Program-made: the position numbers and the translations under genes | The notes under the pieces: model-generated | What the model saw: the letters and a program-made list of their open reading frames with translations, nothing else | The model's database searches: none | What the model was told of the DNA's origin: nothing | Source: Pseudomarimonas arenosa | Lineage (GTDB): Bacteria; Pseudomonadota; Gammaproteobacteria; Xanthomonadales; Xanthomonadaceae | DNA length: 64,000 nucleotides | Direction: 5' to 3' | NCBI RefSeq assembly: GCF_014841215.1 | Contig: NZ_JACYTR010000022.1 | Location: forward strand, 1-64,000 | Shown here: positions 1 to 9,213 of the stretch, one piece after another | How the letters are laid out: the number at the start of each line of letters is the position of its first letter | Numbering within the stretch: position 1 is the first letter of the stretch

Positions 1-177
1 AGACACGCTGAGTTCCCGGCCAATATCACTCGGCGCGATGCCATCGGCCGTCATCAGAACAATTCGGGCGCGCTGTGCCACGGCTTGTGGCGTCCGTCTT
101 GAACGCACGACTTTCAGCAGCTCTGACCGCTCGGCGTCCCCGAGCTCAATCTCACCATCCGCGCGCAATCGGCCCAT
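1..177 (-). CDS. IS630-family transposase, N-terminal part (partial)
   Basis: The first 59 residues are visible, starting MGRLRADGEIELGDAER and running off the window. The segment RARIVLMTADGIAPSDIGRE is the helix-turn-helix end-binding region typical of IS630 transposases, which use a DDE catalytic domain for cut-and-paste transposition. The catalytic domain lies outside the window. The start is the ATG at 177, shared with both internally deleted derivatives, which keep exactly the first 12 codons. A family assignment is secure from the N-terminus, the C-terminus seen in the derivatives (TRYNADATPFQW type) and the TA target. The function of this particular copy cannot be judged. Confidence 0.8.
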   Translation of the reverse strand, partial: MGRLRADGEIELGDAERSELLKVVRSRRTPQAVAQRARIVLMTADGIAPSDIGRELSVS

Positions 178-248
178 CAGCGTTTCCCGCAACCAAGCCC
201 GGAAAAGTATACGTCATTTATGAGTGTTATTTATGCGACGGGACACTA
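1..248 (-). mobile_element. IS630-family insertion sequence, 5' end only (cut by window edge)
   Basis: The terminal inverted repeat ends at the TA at 247-248 and reads, on the minus strand, TAGTGTCCCGTCGCATAAAT. The same terminus occurs at 10991-11004, 39318-39490 and 45363-45582. A TA at the tip fits the TA target duplication of IS630/Tc1-mariner elements. About 70 bp of leader separates the tip from the transposase ATG at 177. The element is probably the autonomous parent, or a close relative, of the two short derivatives in this window. Whether it is intact cannot be seen because it runs past base 1. Confidence 0.8.
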
Positions 249-350
249 GCTTCATTCTCGCTCTCACTGAACTGCATTTGAAACACCTGGCTTCCTATTG
301 CTTACGTCCTTCCGCAATACTTAGCTGCCGAATTCGCTGACTCGCCGCAC

Positions 351-3300
351 TCACCATTGAATGTGCGTACCGGCAGAGAGAGAGGTATGCACCGTCACTT
401 CGCCGCTTGCAACCAGATCCTGCGGCTGTGAATTCCAGCGTTCGAAGAAATCCGCTGTCGATACGTTCTGGCCGGACACAATGCCCACCCAGGCATTGCG
501 CTGTGACTGCTTGGCGGCATACAGGCAGCGGTCGGCCAATTCGACGACCTGCTGCCAGGTGAGCGCTTCCGGTGCCTGACTGACAAAGGGGAAGCAGGCG
601 AAGCCGATTGAGCAAGTCTTGCGTAGGAATTGTCCATTCCCGATATCGAAATCAGTCGCCTCCACCTTGCGTCTCACGCGTTCTGCCAATTCCGACGCCC
701 CGTCCCTGCCGCAGGAATGGGCGACGACCAGAAACTCTTCTCCTCCCCAGCGGACCAGGTGATCGGATTCGCGGAAGACTTCGCGCAAGACTCGGGTGAA
801 CTGAACCAGTACGAGGTCACCAGCATGATGCCCGTAGCGATCGTTGACGCTTTTGAAATGATCAAGGTCGATCAGAAAGAACACCAGTTCCGACGATTCG
901 ACCTGATTGGCATTCGGTCGAGCATCGCGCTGCCTACGAACAACCCGACTGACTTCGCTTTCCAGCAACTGATCCAGAAAGCGCCGATTGCGCAAACCGG
1001 TCAATTGATCGGTCAGGCTCGCCTGTTCCAAGGCAAGATTGGCAAGTTTCAGCTCTCGCGTTCGAGCATCGACCTCGTGTTGCAAGGCTTCTCGTTGCCG
1101 TTGCAGGTGCCGAACGCGCCAGCGCGAAACCAGTCCGGTCGATGCAGCCAGCACCAGCAAGTAGAAGCCGTAGGCCCACCAGGTGCGATACCAGGGCGGC
1201 AAGACCGAAAACGAAAACACTGCTTCCTGACTCACTTGTCCGCGCCAGTTCTTTGCCCGCACGTGAAAACGGTACGCCCCCTCCCAGAGATTGGAGAAAT
1301 CGCGATAGTCCTCCGGACTCCAGTCCGACCATTCCGTGTCGTTGCCTTCCAGCCACACTTGGTATTGGCTAGGGCCGCCCTCGAAACTGGGCGCGGCAAA
1401 CTCAAAGCGGAGCCGATTGTGCGCATAGGCGAGTGGAACGGACACGTCGGAAGCCCAGGGCAGATCCTTGCCGTCGGCAGCCACGACGCGCCTGAGCAGA
1501 GCGGTGTAGTCCGGCGCTGGCGGAGTCGGCGCGGTGGGATCGAATCGGTACAAGCCCTCCGCCCCACCCAGCCAGACGACCCCATCGTCATCGAGCAGGA
1601 TGCTATTGGGCGTTTCACTGCCAACGCCCTCGGCACCCTTCAATAACGCAGTGTTCCACCGATAGACTCCGTCAGGGGACGGCTCCGCCACACCGCCGAC
1701 GTAACCCAGGCCTTCGAAATTGACGGTCATCCATAGACGGCCATCGGGAGCGGCAAGAATATTGCTCACCTCCGGCGACTGGCCGGCAAACAGATCGCTC
1801 AACGCGGAATCCGGATGAAATCTGGCGGTGTCACTGTCGAAGCGGTAGATGCCGCGCTTTGTTCCGAAGATAGGGCGATGGTTGAAGCTAAACGGCTGGT
1901 TCTGTTGATCTATCGGAAGTCCGTCAGCCCGACCGAACCGATAGACTTCGGGCAGAAGCGCATCCTGACCGGCACTCCAATTCAAGCGAAGCACCCCACC
2001 ACCCACGGCGTTGGCCCAAAGACTTCCGTCCTCGTCCTCGAACAGATTCTGCAACTTGACATCTACGCCAGCGACCTGCCCCAGGCGCTGCCAGTCCTGC
2101 CCTTGGTACTGAAAAACATCAAGCCCCGACTGCGAGGCGACAAAGAGTCGACCGGGGTGAATCGCGGAAGCCTCGATCGCCAGCACCATCCCTTCGGCGA
2201 AACGATGGGTTCGCCCATCGGGATAGATCTCAGTCACCCCCTGGTAGTGACCGACAAGCAGCCGGGATTCGAATTGGACTATGTCAAATACTTGCGATCC
2301 GACATCGTCGATCAACTCGAACTTCGCGCGGGCGCCCGGCACCAATCGATACAAACCCAGTGACGTCCCGACATAGAGTTGGCCCCGCAGTCGCTGGATC
2401 GAATAGATCGCCCCGTTCAACCCGCGGGTCTCGCCGAAATGGGAGATCGGACTCTCCAATTGCAGCCTGGCGAGACCCGATCCGGTCGCCAGCCAGAGGC
2501 CGGCCTCGCGATCCCGGGCGAGCCCGATGATTCGCCCGCGTGGCAGGCCATCGTCCGAGTTCCAGCTGGCCAGCTCTTTGCCGTCATGATCCAGCACGAA
2601 CAGGCCGCCTTTCTGCGTTCCAATCAGCATGCGACCATCGGGCAGCCGCAATGCACACTGTGGCACCTGCTCGAATACGCTGGCAGGAATGGGCCAGGCT
2701 TGCAGACCGCTGCCCTGAAGCTGACTGGCGAAGGTGATCCAGGCCGAGCCGGCAGGATCGGCCGGATCGGCGAATGCCGCTCTGGGGCCCTCCCGCAGGG
2801 AAGGTTCGTATTCGGCGAGTTTGACCAGTCCTTCGTTGTTGAGCTCCCACAACGCCAGCGCCTGATCGCGCACGATGAGACGCGACCCGAGCAGCGACGA
2901 GAACAAGAAACCTTTGGGCACGGAAAAACTCTGAAACTCGCCGCCGTGCAAACGCAACTGCCGCGTATCCGAGCCGAACACCATGCCCGAAGGAGTGCCC
3001 CATATGCTCCACATCTGAGCAAAGTTTCGGCTTTCCGGATCGAGCCTATCGAGAAGCGAGGTGAACTCCAGGAATCCTTGCGGGTTCGGCACCATGTACC
3101 CGAAGTCGCCGCGCGTGCCCAAGTAGATCTTCTGCTCGGGGCCGTTCGCTAAGGCGAACACGGGCAGCCCGTCACCAATACGAATATGCCGCCAGCGGGC
3201 ACCATCGAACTCGAGCACGCCGTTGCGATTGGCGGCCAGGATGATGCCGCGATGGTCCTGCAGCACCGCCCAACTCTCAGGCTCGCCACCATGCTGTTTG

Positions 3301-3434
3301 GCGCCCCAGGTTCGGAACAAGGGAACCCCCTGTTCGAGTCGCGCTGGTGAATTCGCGACCTCGGCGAGCGCCTCTGGCCCTGCGAGGCTCGCAATCAGCA
3401 GGAAGCATGCCTGGAGCCTATGCCGATTCACCAT
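351..3434 (-). CDS. Periplasmic two-component-type propeller / Y_Y_Y sensor diguanylate cyclase
   Basis: This 1027-residue membrane sensor should make cyclic di-GMP. From the N-terminus it has a signal peptide (MVNRHRLQACFLLIASLAG), about 650 residues of regulator-propeller repeats (for example GLWLATGSGLARL and VVWLGGAEGLYRF), a Y_Y_Y domain, one membrane helix (WWAYGFYLLVLAASTGLV), a short linker helix and a GGDEF domain. The active-site motif is GGEEF near residue 900. An RESD inhibitory-site motif lies five residues upstream of it, so feedback inhibition by c-di-GMP is expected. The start at 3434 is chosen because GGGGGA sits just upstream and the signal peptide follows directly; a longer frame reaches 3527. 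It stands alone, with no regulator next to it. The ligand is unknown; related propeller sensors often respond to polysaccharides. Confidence 0.93.
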   Translation of the reverse strand: MVNRHRLQACFLLIASLAGPEALAEVANSPARLEQGVPLFRTWGAKQHGGEPESWAVLQDHRGIILAANRNGVLEFDGARWRHIRIGDGLPVFALANGPEQKIYLGTRGDFGYMVPNPQGFLEFTSLLDRLDPESRNFAQMWSIWGTPSGMVFGSDTRQLRLHGGEFQSFSVPKGFLFSSLLGSRLIVRDQALALWELNNEGLVKLAEYEPSLREGPRAAFADPADPAGSAWITFASQLQGSGLQAWPIPASVFEQVPQCALRLPDGRMLIGTQKGGLFVLDHDGKELASWNSDDGLPRGRIIGLARDREAGLWLATGSGLARLQLESPISHFGETRGLNGAIYSIQRLRGQLYVGTSLGLYRLVPGARAKFELIDDVGSQVFDIVQFESRLLVGHYQGVTEIYPDGRTHRFAEGMVLAIEASAIHPGRLFVASQSGLDVFQYQGQDWQRLGQVAGVDVKLQNLFEDEDGSLWANAVGGGVLRLNWSAGQDALLPEVYRFGRADGLPIDQQNQPFSFNHRPIFGTKRGIYRFDSDTARFHPDSALSDLFAGQSPEVSNILAAPDGRLWMTVNFEGLGYVGGVAEPSPDGVYRWNTALLKGAEGVGSETPNSILLDDDGVVWLGGAEGLYRFDPTAPTPPAPDYTALLRRVVAADGKDLPWASDVSVPLAYAHNRLRFEFAAPSFEGGPSQYQVWLEGNDTEWSDWSPEDYRDFSNLWEGAYRFHVRAKNWRGQVSQEAVFSFSVLPPWYRTWWAYGFYLLVLAASTGLVSRWRVRHLQRQREALQHEVDARTRELKLANLALEQASLTDQLTGLRNRRFLDQLLESEVSRVVRRQRDARPNANQVESSELVFFLIDLDHFKSVNDRYGHHAGDLVLVQFTRVLREVFRESDHLVRWGGEEFLVVAHSCGRDGASELAERVRRKVEATDFDIGNGQFLRKTCSIGFACFPFVSQAPEALTWQQVVELADRCLYAAKQSQRNAWVGIVSGQNVSTADFFERWNSQPQDLVASGEVTVHTSLSAGTHIQW

Positions 3435-3776
3435 CGGTTCCCCCGAATGAGTCAGCGAATTATGAGCGGCAGTGTGCCAGTTGGTCGACCCCGGCGACTT
3501 TCTGCTGCTTCCACTGTTGCACTGCACCAGGGATTTCTGCGATCACTCTACCAGCGACAAATCGCCCCTTCCGCCCGCACCGCCCAGCTACTGAAGTGAA
3601 TACCGTGCGTACGGTGCGTAACTGTTGGGCGAGTTTCAACCCGCCGGCTACTACATGAAGCGCTCGATGCGAGCCGCTTGAACACCATGCTATGCGACTC
3701 ATGGCACCCGCCCTAACGCTTTCTCGCTCTGTTTGGCAGGCCAGGGCTTGAGGTCTCCCCAGAAGACCGTTTAGGG

Positions 3777-3927
3777 AAAGTCTGAATAAGTCCATCCTGG
3801 ACTTACTCAGACGCGCCGAATCCGGCACAGGCCCGGACCCGGCTCACGCTGATCAACAACGTACGTTGTTGATCGCGGCGGTGCATCCGTGCACCGCAGG
3901 AATCTCTGAACTTGTTCAGAGATTCCC
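3777..3927 (+). repeat. Mosaic palindromic intergenic element, copy 1
   Basis: The element is a chain of perfect or near-perfect palindromes. It starts with a stem with arms TCTGAATAAGTCCA / GGACTTACTCAGA, followed by a module around CGCGCCGAATCCGGCACAGG. Next come a 24-bp palindrome with arm GATCAACAACGT, a stem GCGGTGCA / TGCACCGC, and a stem ATCTCTGAA / TTCAGAGAT. Nearly the same order recurs at 46779-46927, and in inverse orientation at 44900-45024. Parts recur at 9060-9160, 15335-15395 and 16615-16742. It is a REP/BIME-like family, always between genes here. Confidence 0.8.
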
Positions 3928-3946
3928 ATGAAATATTCGGGTTAAG
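3928..3946 (+). repeat. Solo end of the second palindromic repeat family
   Basis: The bases CATGAAATATTCGGGTTAAG match the right end of the elements at 52678-52892 and 60977-61288, which end CATGAAATANCCGGGYTA. Only this tip is present, directly abutting mosaic element copy 1. Confidence 0.45.
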
Positions 3947-3989
3947 GCGCGCCAAGGAGGGCGCGCACGAGACCCGCCAAACGCGCTGA

Positions 3990-4096
3990 CGACGGATCCG
4001 GACGGCGAAACCGCGACCTGCTCCTGGCTCATTGACGCAAGCTGTCAGCACCCGATGTTTGCCTCGATTCCGGCCGCGGGTGCAACCTCACTGGTA
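3990..4096 (+). pseudogene. Fragment related to the secreted-protein gene at 4473-6710
   Basis: About 107 bp match positions 6296-6402 of the downstream gene at roughly 80-85 percent by eye. In frame it encodes DPDGETATCSWLIDASCQ, against DPDGETATCSWLIDVSCQ in the intact gene. There is no start and no matching flank. It is a stray piece of a paralogue or of an older copy, located 63 bp after a mosaic palindrome. Confidence 0.7.
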
Positions 4097-4472
4097 CCGC
4101 GCGTACGGCGGGCAAATGTGGGCCGGGTTTCAACCCGCCGCCTTCCTAACAAACTGCACCACTCGTACCGCTCAGGCACAACTCTTTGCCGCTCATAACA
4201 TCTCCCCCAACGCTTTCGCGCCCCGATCGGCGGTTCAGCTGGGAGCCTACGCACGCACCGCCTTGCGTTGCCTGGAGTGGCAACCCGGTCGCCGTAACGC
4301 AGGCGAAGGCCGCCGAGAGCGCAGGCCAATCTCAGCCTCCAAGCATGGCCCACAACATTACGATGCTCTTCACACGGCGTGCACCGCTGGCCGCTTGTCC
4401 AAGCTGTAGCCTCTTTCGTCCACGCCGGGCGCATCAACGGTGTCCGGCACACACGCAGGATTGGGGGACAAA
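4097..4472. other. Intergenic stretch without a supported gene
   Basis: Short frames exist on both strands but none has a ribosome binding site or recognisable domain. GGGTTTCAACCCGCCG at 4127-4142 partly repeats a motif at 3632-3646. The block at about 4186-4330 (AACGCTTTCGCGCCCCGATC and following) looks like a dispersed repeat rather than a gene, because its reverse frame reads as low-information Arg-rich sequence. Confidence 0.4.
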
Positions 4473-6710
4473 GTGAACTATTTCGCTAGAGTGTTCCAGG
4501 TTGCACTGGCGCTGGCGCCAGGCTTTGTTAGCGCGGGTGGCACCACGGTCCAGCTGAAGATCGGCAGCGTTACTGTCCCTCCGTCTGAACTTGCCAGCGG
4601 GGGCTGTATTCAGGTCCCCATCCTGATCAACGACCCCGATGTGGCCAATCGCGATCTGCGCGACCTCACATTCACCGTGGAGGTGAGCGACCCATCCAAT
4701 GTGATCAGCGGCGGTATAGCGACCAACATGGTGGTCGCCAACGGCTTCGCGCCGGTCGGCGCCGGAACGGGCGTCGCCGGTCTCCGTAACCCAGGCGTCG
4801 ATCTCGCCAACGCGAGCGGTGTGAGCTCGCCCACTTGTTCGGCCGTCTTCAATCAGGCCACCCAAGGCAGCGGGCCGGCAGTGGACTTCGCCGCGAATCT
4901 GAACACGTTTGCCTCCTGGTTCATCAACAACAACCAAGGCGGCGTCGGGCGGAAACAAGGCTTCATCATCGATCTGGTCGGCAATGGCTCGATCGCGCAG
5001 ATACCGCAAGGCGTCGACACGCTGATCGCGGTGCTAGAGATTCCAATCATCTCCAGCCCGGGACTGGCCCAGATTCAGATCACGGCGACGCCCAACGCAG
5101 TCGTCGCCGGCGGCAATGCATACACCTTCGAGACCGGCCTCGCCAAGGTCCAGGTCGTTGAAAACTTCACCCTTCCCAGTGCTCCCGCCACGGTGAACAT
5201 CGTCGATGCTCCCGCCTGCGCGGGTGCCACCACGACGCCTACCAATCCAACATGGTCGGATCCGCAAGAGGGCGGCCTCGGTGGCGCGCTGACCTTCAAT
5301 TTACCCGGCACAGGATCGGCCGACCAAATCCATCTGTCGGGTTCAGACGGCTTGGACGTCACTTTTCTCAGCGCCGGAGCGAACACAACCTTCGCCATCG
5401 ACACGGTCAACGACGGCTCGCCCAGTGCCGGCGCAAACCGTACCTATACGGTGCAGTATGAAGTTGAGTTCCCACCAGCCAGTGGCACCTACATCGCCGG
5501 CACCGCCTGCAACCTCAGCCCATCGTTCGCGGCCGGCTCCGCCACCATGAGTTGGGATCCCATGCCGGTCATTGGCAACAGTGCATCGATCGATGTGTCG
5601 ATGGTCAATGCTCGATTCAACGGCGGGCGATTCGCGACGCTCACCCTGCCGGATACCTCCACCGTCGATCTGGTGTCACCGACCAGCGGTTCTGGCAGCA
5701 ACACATTGAGCTTCGACAACGCGCTGACGCTGTCCAACATCTCGCCCTCCGACGCGGGCACTTACACCCTGTCGGGCGTCGATGCAGCAGGCGATGCCAT
5801 CTCGCAATCGTTGATATTGGGCTTTTCACCACCGGTGAATCAGACCAACTGCGCCGCGGTAAGTACAGCCACGATCGGCGGAAGCGTGACCGTGCCGCTG
5901 GCAGGCAACGCGGGCGCCTTGGACTTCATGATCACTTACGACGGCGTCACCTACGATGGCGTGCCGGCGGGCAACTTCGTTCTCAGTAACATCACAGGTA
6001 ACGCCACCAGCTTCGTCGTTGGCGCCAACGGCTTTGATGCCATGGGCAACCCGACCGTCGATCAGATCACCTGTGATATCGACTACGTCCCGCCCACCGC
6101 AGTGTGCAGCCAGTCGCCCACCGGCCAGGTGGACATTGGCACGGTGATCACGCTAACCACCGCCACCACCAATGCGATCAGCTCCACCGTCAGCAGCGTG
6201 CCGATGACGCCCAATATCTCGCCTACGCAAAATGCAAGCGTCAATTGGAGCGCCACCCACGTGGCAGTAGCGGACACCACGCTAGGCGCGCTGGCGACGA
6301 ATCCGGACGGTGAAACCGCGACCTGTTCCTGGCTGATTGATGTGAGCTGCCAAGACCCAACGTTTGCCTCGATTCCCGGCGCTGGCGCCACTTCGCTGGT
6401 AGTGGTGGGCTCGATGGGCTGCAGCTACACGGTGCGCGTCACCGATCCGTCGGGTGGCTTCACCGACTACACCGTCACGATCGACACCCTGACCGATGCG
6501 ATCAACAACGTCGGCACAGGCACCTTGAGCATCGTCATCCAGCCGCGTACCCGCTACGAAGTGGGTCAGCTTGGTCTGGCGTCGGTATCTGCTGGATTCA
6601 CCACGCCTGCCATCGCCATCCAGGTCCCCGCGACCGACGGACTCGGCCTGTGGTTGTTGCTGCTCGGCACGTGCGTGTTTGGATTTGCGGTCCTGAGGGC
6701 GCGCACTTAA
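4473..6710 (+). CDS. Secreted Ig-like repeat protein with a C-terminal sorting-type tail
   Basis: The function is unknown. The protein has 745 residues: a signal peptide (MNYFARVFQVALALAPGFVS), an N-terminal cohesin-like or Ig-like domain, several Ser/Thr/Gly-rich Ig-like domains (for example LSFDNALTLSNISPSDAGTY), and then VPATDGLGLWLLLLGTCVFG followed by LRART. The last part, a short motif, a hydrophobic helix and an Arg-containing end, has the layout of IPTL-CTERM/PEP-CTERM-like sorting tails, so anchoring or processing at the inner membrane is plausible. The start is the GTG at 4473, preceded by GGGGGA; an ATG at 4440 would put 11 odd residues before the signal peptide. A hairpin follows the stop. 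A fragment of a paralogue lies upstream at 3990-4096. Confidence 0.7.
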   Translation: MNYFARVFQVALALAPGFVSAGGTTVQLKIGSVTVPPSELASGGCIQVPILINDPDVANRDLRDLTFTVEVSDPSNVISGGIATNMVVANGFAPVGAGTGVAGLRNPGVDLANASGVSSPTCSAVFNQATQGSGPAVDFAANLNTFASWFINNNQGGVGRKQGFIIDLVGNGSIAQIPQGVDTLIAVLEIPIISSPGLAQIQITATPNAVVAGGNAYTFETGLAKVQVVENFTLPSAPATVNIVDAPACAGATTTPTNPTWSDPQEGGLGGALTFNLPGTGSADQIHLSGSDGLDVTFLSAGANTTFAIDTVNDGSPSAGANRTYTVQYEVEFPPASGTYIAGTACNLSPSFAAGSATMSWDPMPVIGNSASIDVSMVNARFNGGRFATLTLPDTSTVDLVSPTSGSGSNTLSFDNALTLSNISPSDAGTYTLSGVDAAGDAISQSLILGFSPPVNQTNCAAVSTATIGGSVTVPLAGNAGALDFMITYDGVTYDGVPAGNFVLSNITGNATSFVVGANGFDAMGNPTVDQITCDIDYVPPTAVCSQSPTGQVDIGTVITLTTATTNAISSTVSSVPMTPNISPTQNASVNWSATHVAVADTTLGALATNPDGETATCSWLIDVSCQDPTFASIPGAGATSLVVVGSMGCSYTVRVTDPSGGFTDYTVTIDTLTDAINNVGTGTLSIVIQPRTRYEVGQLGLASVSAGFTTPAIAIQVPATDGLGLWLLLLGTCVFGFAVLRART

Positions 6711-6722
6711 CTCATTATTCCT

Positions 6723-6749
6723 GCAGGCCGCAGCTCAGCTGCGGCCTGC
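6723..6749 (+). terminator. Perfect hairpin after the secreted-protein gene
   Basis: The arms GCAGGCCGCAGCT and AGCTGCGGCCTGC pair perfectly around a single C, 12 bases after the stop at 6710. There is no T tract, so this may be a transcript-end stabiliser or a bidirectional barrier between the two convergent genes rather than a classical terminator. Confidence 0.5.
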
Positions 6750-6829
6750 TCAAGGAACGTGCAATCTAGCGCCCGCAGGGTGAACTACGCAGAACACAAG
6801 GCTCTAGTTCTAACCTTAACTTCCTGTGA

Positions 6830-7477
6830 TCAGTTTGGCCGCACCGGTTCGACAAGCTTGGCCGTCGCAGTTGCACGCCACATGGGATGATTCTCGGCTA
6901 ACCATCTCATGGCGGCCGAAGTCTCGTCGGCTAGAGTCATTTCCAAGTCGAACTCCTTACCAGCATCACCATCCGTTTCAGTGAAGCCGTGATGAATCGA
7001 GCCAATGTAGGTGGCGCGTCCCGATTGGGCTTCGAAAGTGAGGATGACTGGCTCGCGCACGCGCCCCCCGAGGATCGGCATGTACGACCTGTACCCGACC
7101 GTCCCAGGCAGAACGTTCGTAAAGGCGAACTCAACGATGTAGTAGCGGTCAGGTGGCAGGCTGACAGCAAAGTATCCATCGGCGCCGACGGAAGCACTGA
7201 CCGCAAAATCACCGGGGGCCAACGGGTTCTTGCTCACTTCAGCGGCGTCAACGAACCGGCTCACGTGCATAAATACCGTGGGCGCAACACTGGCAATTGC
7301 GGTGCTGGCAGGCAGTTCGACATCATTGCGACTCACCTGAAAGCGCCCGACAACCACAGCCGTTTCGCCGCCGGGTCGGGCGCCGTCTTCAATGCCCGAT
7401 GTCAATGTGGCGCAGCCCCCCAATGCCAAGCTTGCGACACTTACCAAGAATCTGATGGTCAAATGATTCATCGTCAC
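6830..7477 (-). CDS. Lipoprotein of unknown function
   Basis: The 215-residue product begins with a lipoprotein signal. The lipobox LGGC follows MNHLTIRFLVSVASLA, so acylation at the Cys and anchoring to a membrane are expected. The mature part has a beta-rich segment resembling a carboxypeptidase-regulatory or transthyretin-like fold (GYFAVSLPPDRYYIVEFAF). No catalytic motif is seen. The start is either the GTG at 7477 or the ATG at 7471; the signal peptide is intact from both. It is convergent with the gene ending at 6710. Confidence 0.65.
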   Translation of the reverse strand: MTMNHLTIRFLVSVASLALGGCATLTSGIEDGARPGGETAVVVGRFQVSRNDVELPASTAIASVAPTVFMHVSRFVDAAEVSKNPLAPGDFAVSASVGADGYFAVSLPPDRYYIVEFAFTNVLPGTVGYRSYMPILGGRVREPVILTFEAQSGRATYIGSIHHGFTETDGDAGKEFDLEMTLADETSAAMRWLAENHPMWRATATAKLVEPVRPN

Positions 7478-7768
7478 GCGCTCAAATTTGCGTATAGCTG
7501 CCGATTGCTAGCTTGTGCCTGGCACACCCCAATGTAAATGTGTCGCCATGCTGTGGCCTGTTTGTGATCTCAAAAAAATAGCCTATCGAACCGCACCGCA
7601 CGAAGGCAGGAGTTGCCGTCTCGTTGGTTGGCCCCACCCCTGTAGGCAAACAGCATGTTGTTTCTCAACACACCGATGATGTGAATAGGCCAAGGAATCG
7701 CAGTCGCGAGATCTTGCCGGCTTGCGATCAGGGCGGCTTTTACGCCGCCCGCTCGCCCAACAGCTGGA
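7478..7768. other. Intergenic stretch with a GC hairpin
   Basis: No gene is supported. A hairpin GGGCGGC TTTTAC GCCGCCC at 7731-7750 lies 19 bases past the stop of the minus-strand hydrolase gene and may end its transcript, although no T run follows on that strand. Confidence 0.5.
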
Positions 7769-8962
7769 TCACTCCAGCGCCGTGGCCAAACGACCAATCT
7801 GTTCGGAGAAGGCGTCGTAATCGTGTCCTTCCGGCCGCTCTTCCACCGCTTCGAACTGCCGCACGGCGACTAGGTCGAGGTGGGGAACGATGACCAGGTA
7901 CTGGCCTAACCAGCCGTTGCCCTCAAAGCGCGTGTAGGGCCCTTTCTCTGAGTGAAAGGGAGCCCAGGGGCCGAGGCCGTGCGGGCGAGTCACGTCATTG
8001 GCCCAGGTCTGCCGCCAATCGCTGCCCAGTTGGGCCTCCAGGGCGGCATACAGGGCCTCTGGGCTATCGAAGCGCCGACCGTTGAGCGGTCGTAACTGGT
8101 CGATCAGGCTGGCGCGCACGCCTTTGCGCTCAAGTAGGGCAAAACTGGCATCATCGGCATGAAAGCGCACCCAGGCCGGGTAGCGCCACCACAGCAGGCC
8201 GCCGTCACGGGTCTTGGCGCTTGCAGCAAGCATGCTGTCGATGAATTCGCTAGCTAAGAGTTGTTTGCCGGCGAACTGGCCGCGATGGTTTACCAGACGG
8301 CCGATCGTTGCCAGGTCTCTGGCGGTGAGCGCCAGCCCGGCCATAACATGTGGATTGCCCGCTTCATCTTTCATCCACTTGCCGGGCTGAATGCCCAGAT
8401 CGTTGAACAGGCGGGATTGCATGTAGCTGTCCAGGCTTTCCCCACTGAGCTTGGAGACGATGCCCGCTAACAGGTTGGTTGCCTTGTTGTTATAGGCATA
8501 GTGGCTGCCGGGATCGTGGCTCAATTCGGCGCTCAAGGCCAGCTGCACCACGTTGGGGGCGGGGTAGATTTCGTCGGTGGTAATGCTGTTTTGCAGGCCG
8601 GAGGTGTGGTCCATCAGCATGCGCAGCGTGATCTGTTGCTTACGGCCCTGCTTCCATTCCGGGTAGTACTCGTGGACCGGGGTATCGAGCGACTTGATCT
8701 TCCCATCGGTAACCAAACAACCAATCGCCAGGGCGACCACCGATTTGGTCACCGACATCAATTCCAGCGCCTTGGGGCTGGGCGTGCTGTACTGCTCGAG
8801 CAAAACCTTGTCGCCATGAAGTATCAGTAGCGAACTGCTATGCGCCGATTTTGCACTTGCCTCGATTTCTTGCAGCAGGTCGGACACCGACGTGTTCTGA
8901 TTGGCCAGGATGCTGCCGGAAAGCAGGCAAGCAACCAAGCTGAGGAGAAGCCGAGCGAGCAT
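7769..8962 (-). CDS. Serine hydrolase of the beta-lactamase / class C penicillin-binding fold
   Basis: The 397-residue exported enzyme has a signal peptide (MLARLLLSLVACLLSGSILA) and the catalytic SxxK motif as SVTK within ALELMSVTKSVVALAIG. The second motif, Y-x-N, appears as YNN in HYAYNNKATNLL. These residues define the family that includes esterases, D-aminopeptidases and AmpC-like enzymes; the substrate cannot be predicted. The segment LRMLMDHTSGLQ is also characteristic. The start at 8962 has AAGGA five bases upstream and gives a clean signal peptide; the longer frame to 9019 does not. It is a single gene, followed by a hairpin. Confidence 0.88.
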   Translation of the reverse strand: MLARLLLSLVACLLSGSILANQNTSVSDLLQEIEASAKSAHSSSLLILHGDKVLLEQYSTPSPKALELMSVTKSVVALAIGCLVTDGKIKSLDTPVHEYYPEWKQGRKQQITLRMLMDHTSGLQNSITTDEIYPAPNVVQLALSAELSHDPGSHYAYNNKATNLLAGIVSKLSGESLDSYMQSRLFNDLGIQPGKWMKDEAGNPHVMAGLALTARDLATIGRLVNHRGQFAGKQLLASEFIDSMLAASAKTRDGGLLWWRYPAWVRFHADDASFALLERKGVRASLIDQLRPLNGRRFDSPEALYAALEAQLGSDWRQTWANDVTRPHGLGPWAPFHSEKGPYTRFEGNGWLGQYLVIVPHLDLVAVRQFEAVEERPEGHDYDAFSEQIGRLATALE

Positions 8963-9059
8963 GGGGATCCTTCGGGGAGTGATGGGGTTTTGACAGTCAG
9001 GATGCAGCACGAAGGACAATGATTACAGGTGTAATTCTAAAAAATCAACCGGGCATCGT

Positions 9060-9160
9060 ATTCGAGCGAAGCTCGACGTAGCCGCGGAGCGGCCGAAACG
9101 AGTTCGGACCTGTGCCGAACTCGGCGCGTCTGAAAAGTCCAGGATGGACTTGTTCAGACC
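9060..9160 (+). repeat. Mosaic palindromic element, copy 2 (101 bp)
   Basis: It runs from ATTCGAGCGAAGCTCGACGT to TGTTCAGACC and is almost identical over its whole length to 16642-16742. It contains a stem from TTCGAGCGAAGCTCGA, the GTTCGGACC / TGCCGAACTCGGCGCG module and the TCTGAAAAGTCCAGGATGGA stem shared with copies 1 and 5. Confidence 0.8.
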
Positions 9161-9213
9161 TTCCCAAGGTCTCCGCGGTTTCGCGCCACTTAGCGAGCGG
9201 TTCCGCCTTCGCT

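Noticed and set aside
1815-3152. Plus-strand open frames opposite the diguanylate cyclase gene
   Set aside because: They are antisense to a continuous propeller gene with all expected motifs.
3705-3720. Possible integron attC end (GCCCTAACGC)
   Set aside because: Only a short match to the R-type core is seen, there is no paired partner or L boxes, and no cassette genes or integrase are near.
4045-4452. A 135-codon minus-strand Arg-rich frame
   Set aside because: It lies over a gene fragment and a repeat-like block, with no ribosome binding site and no domain.
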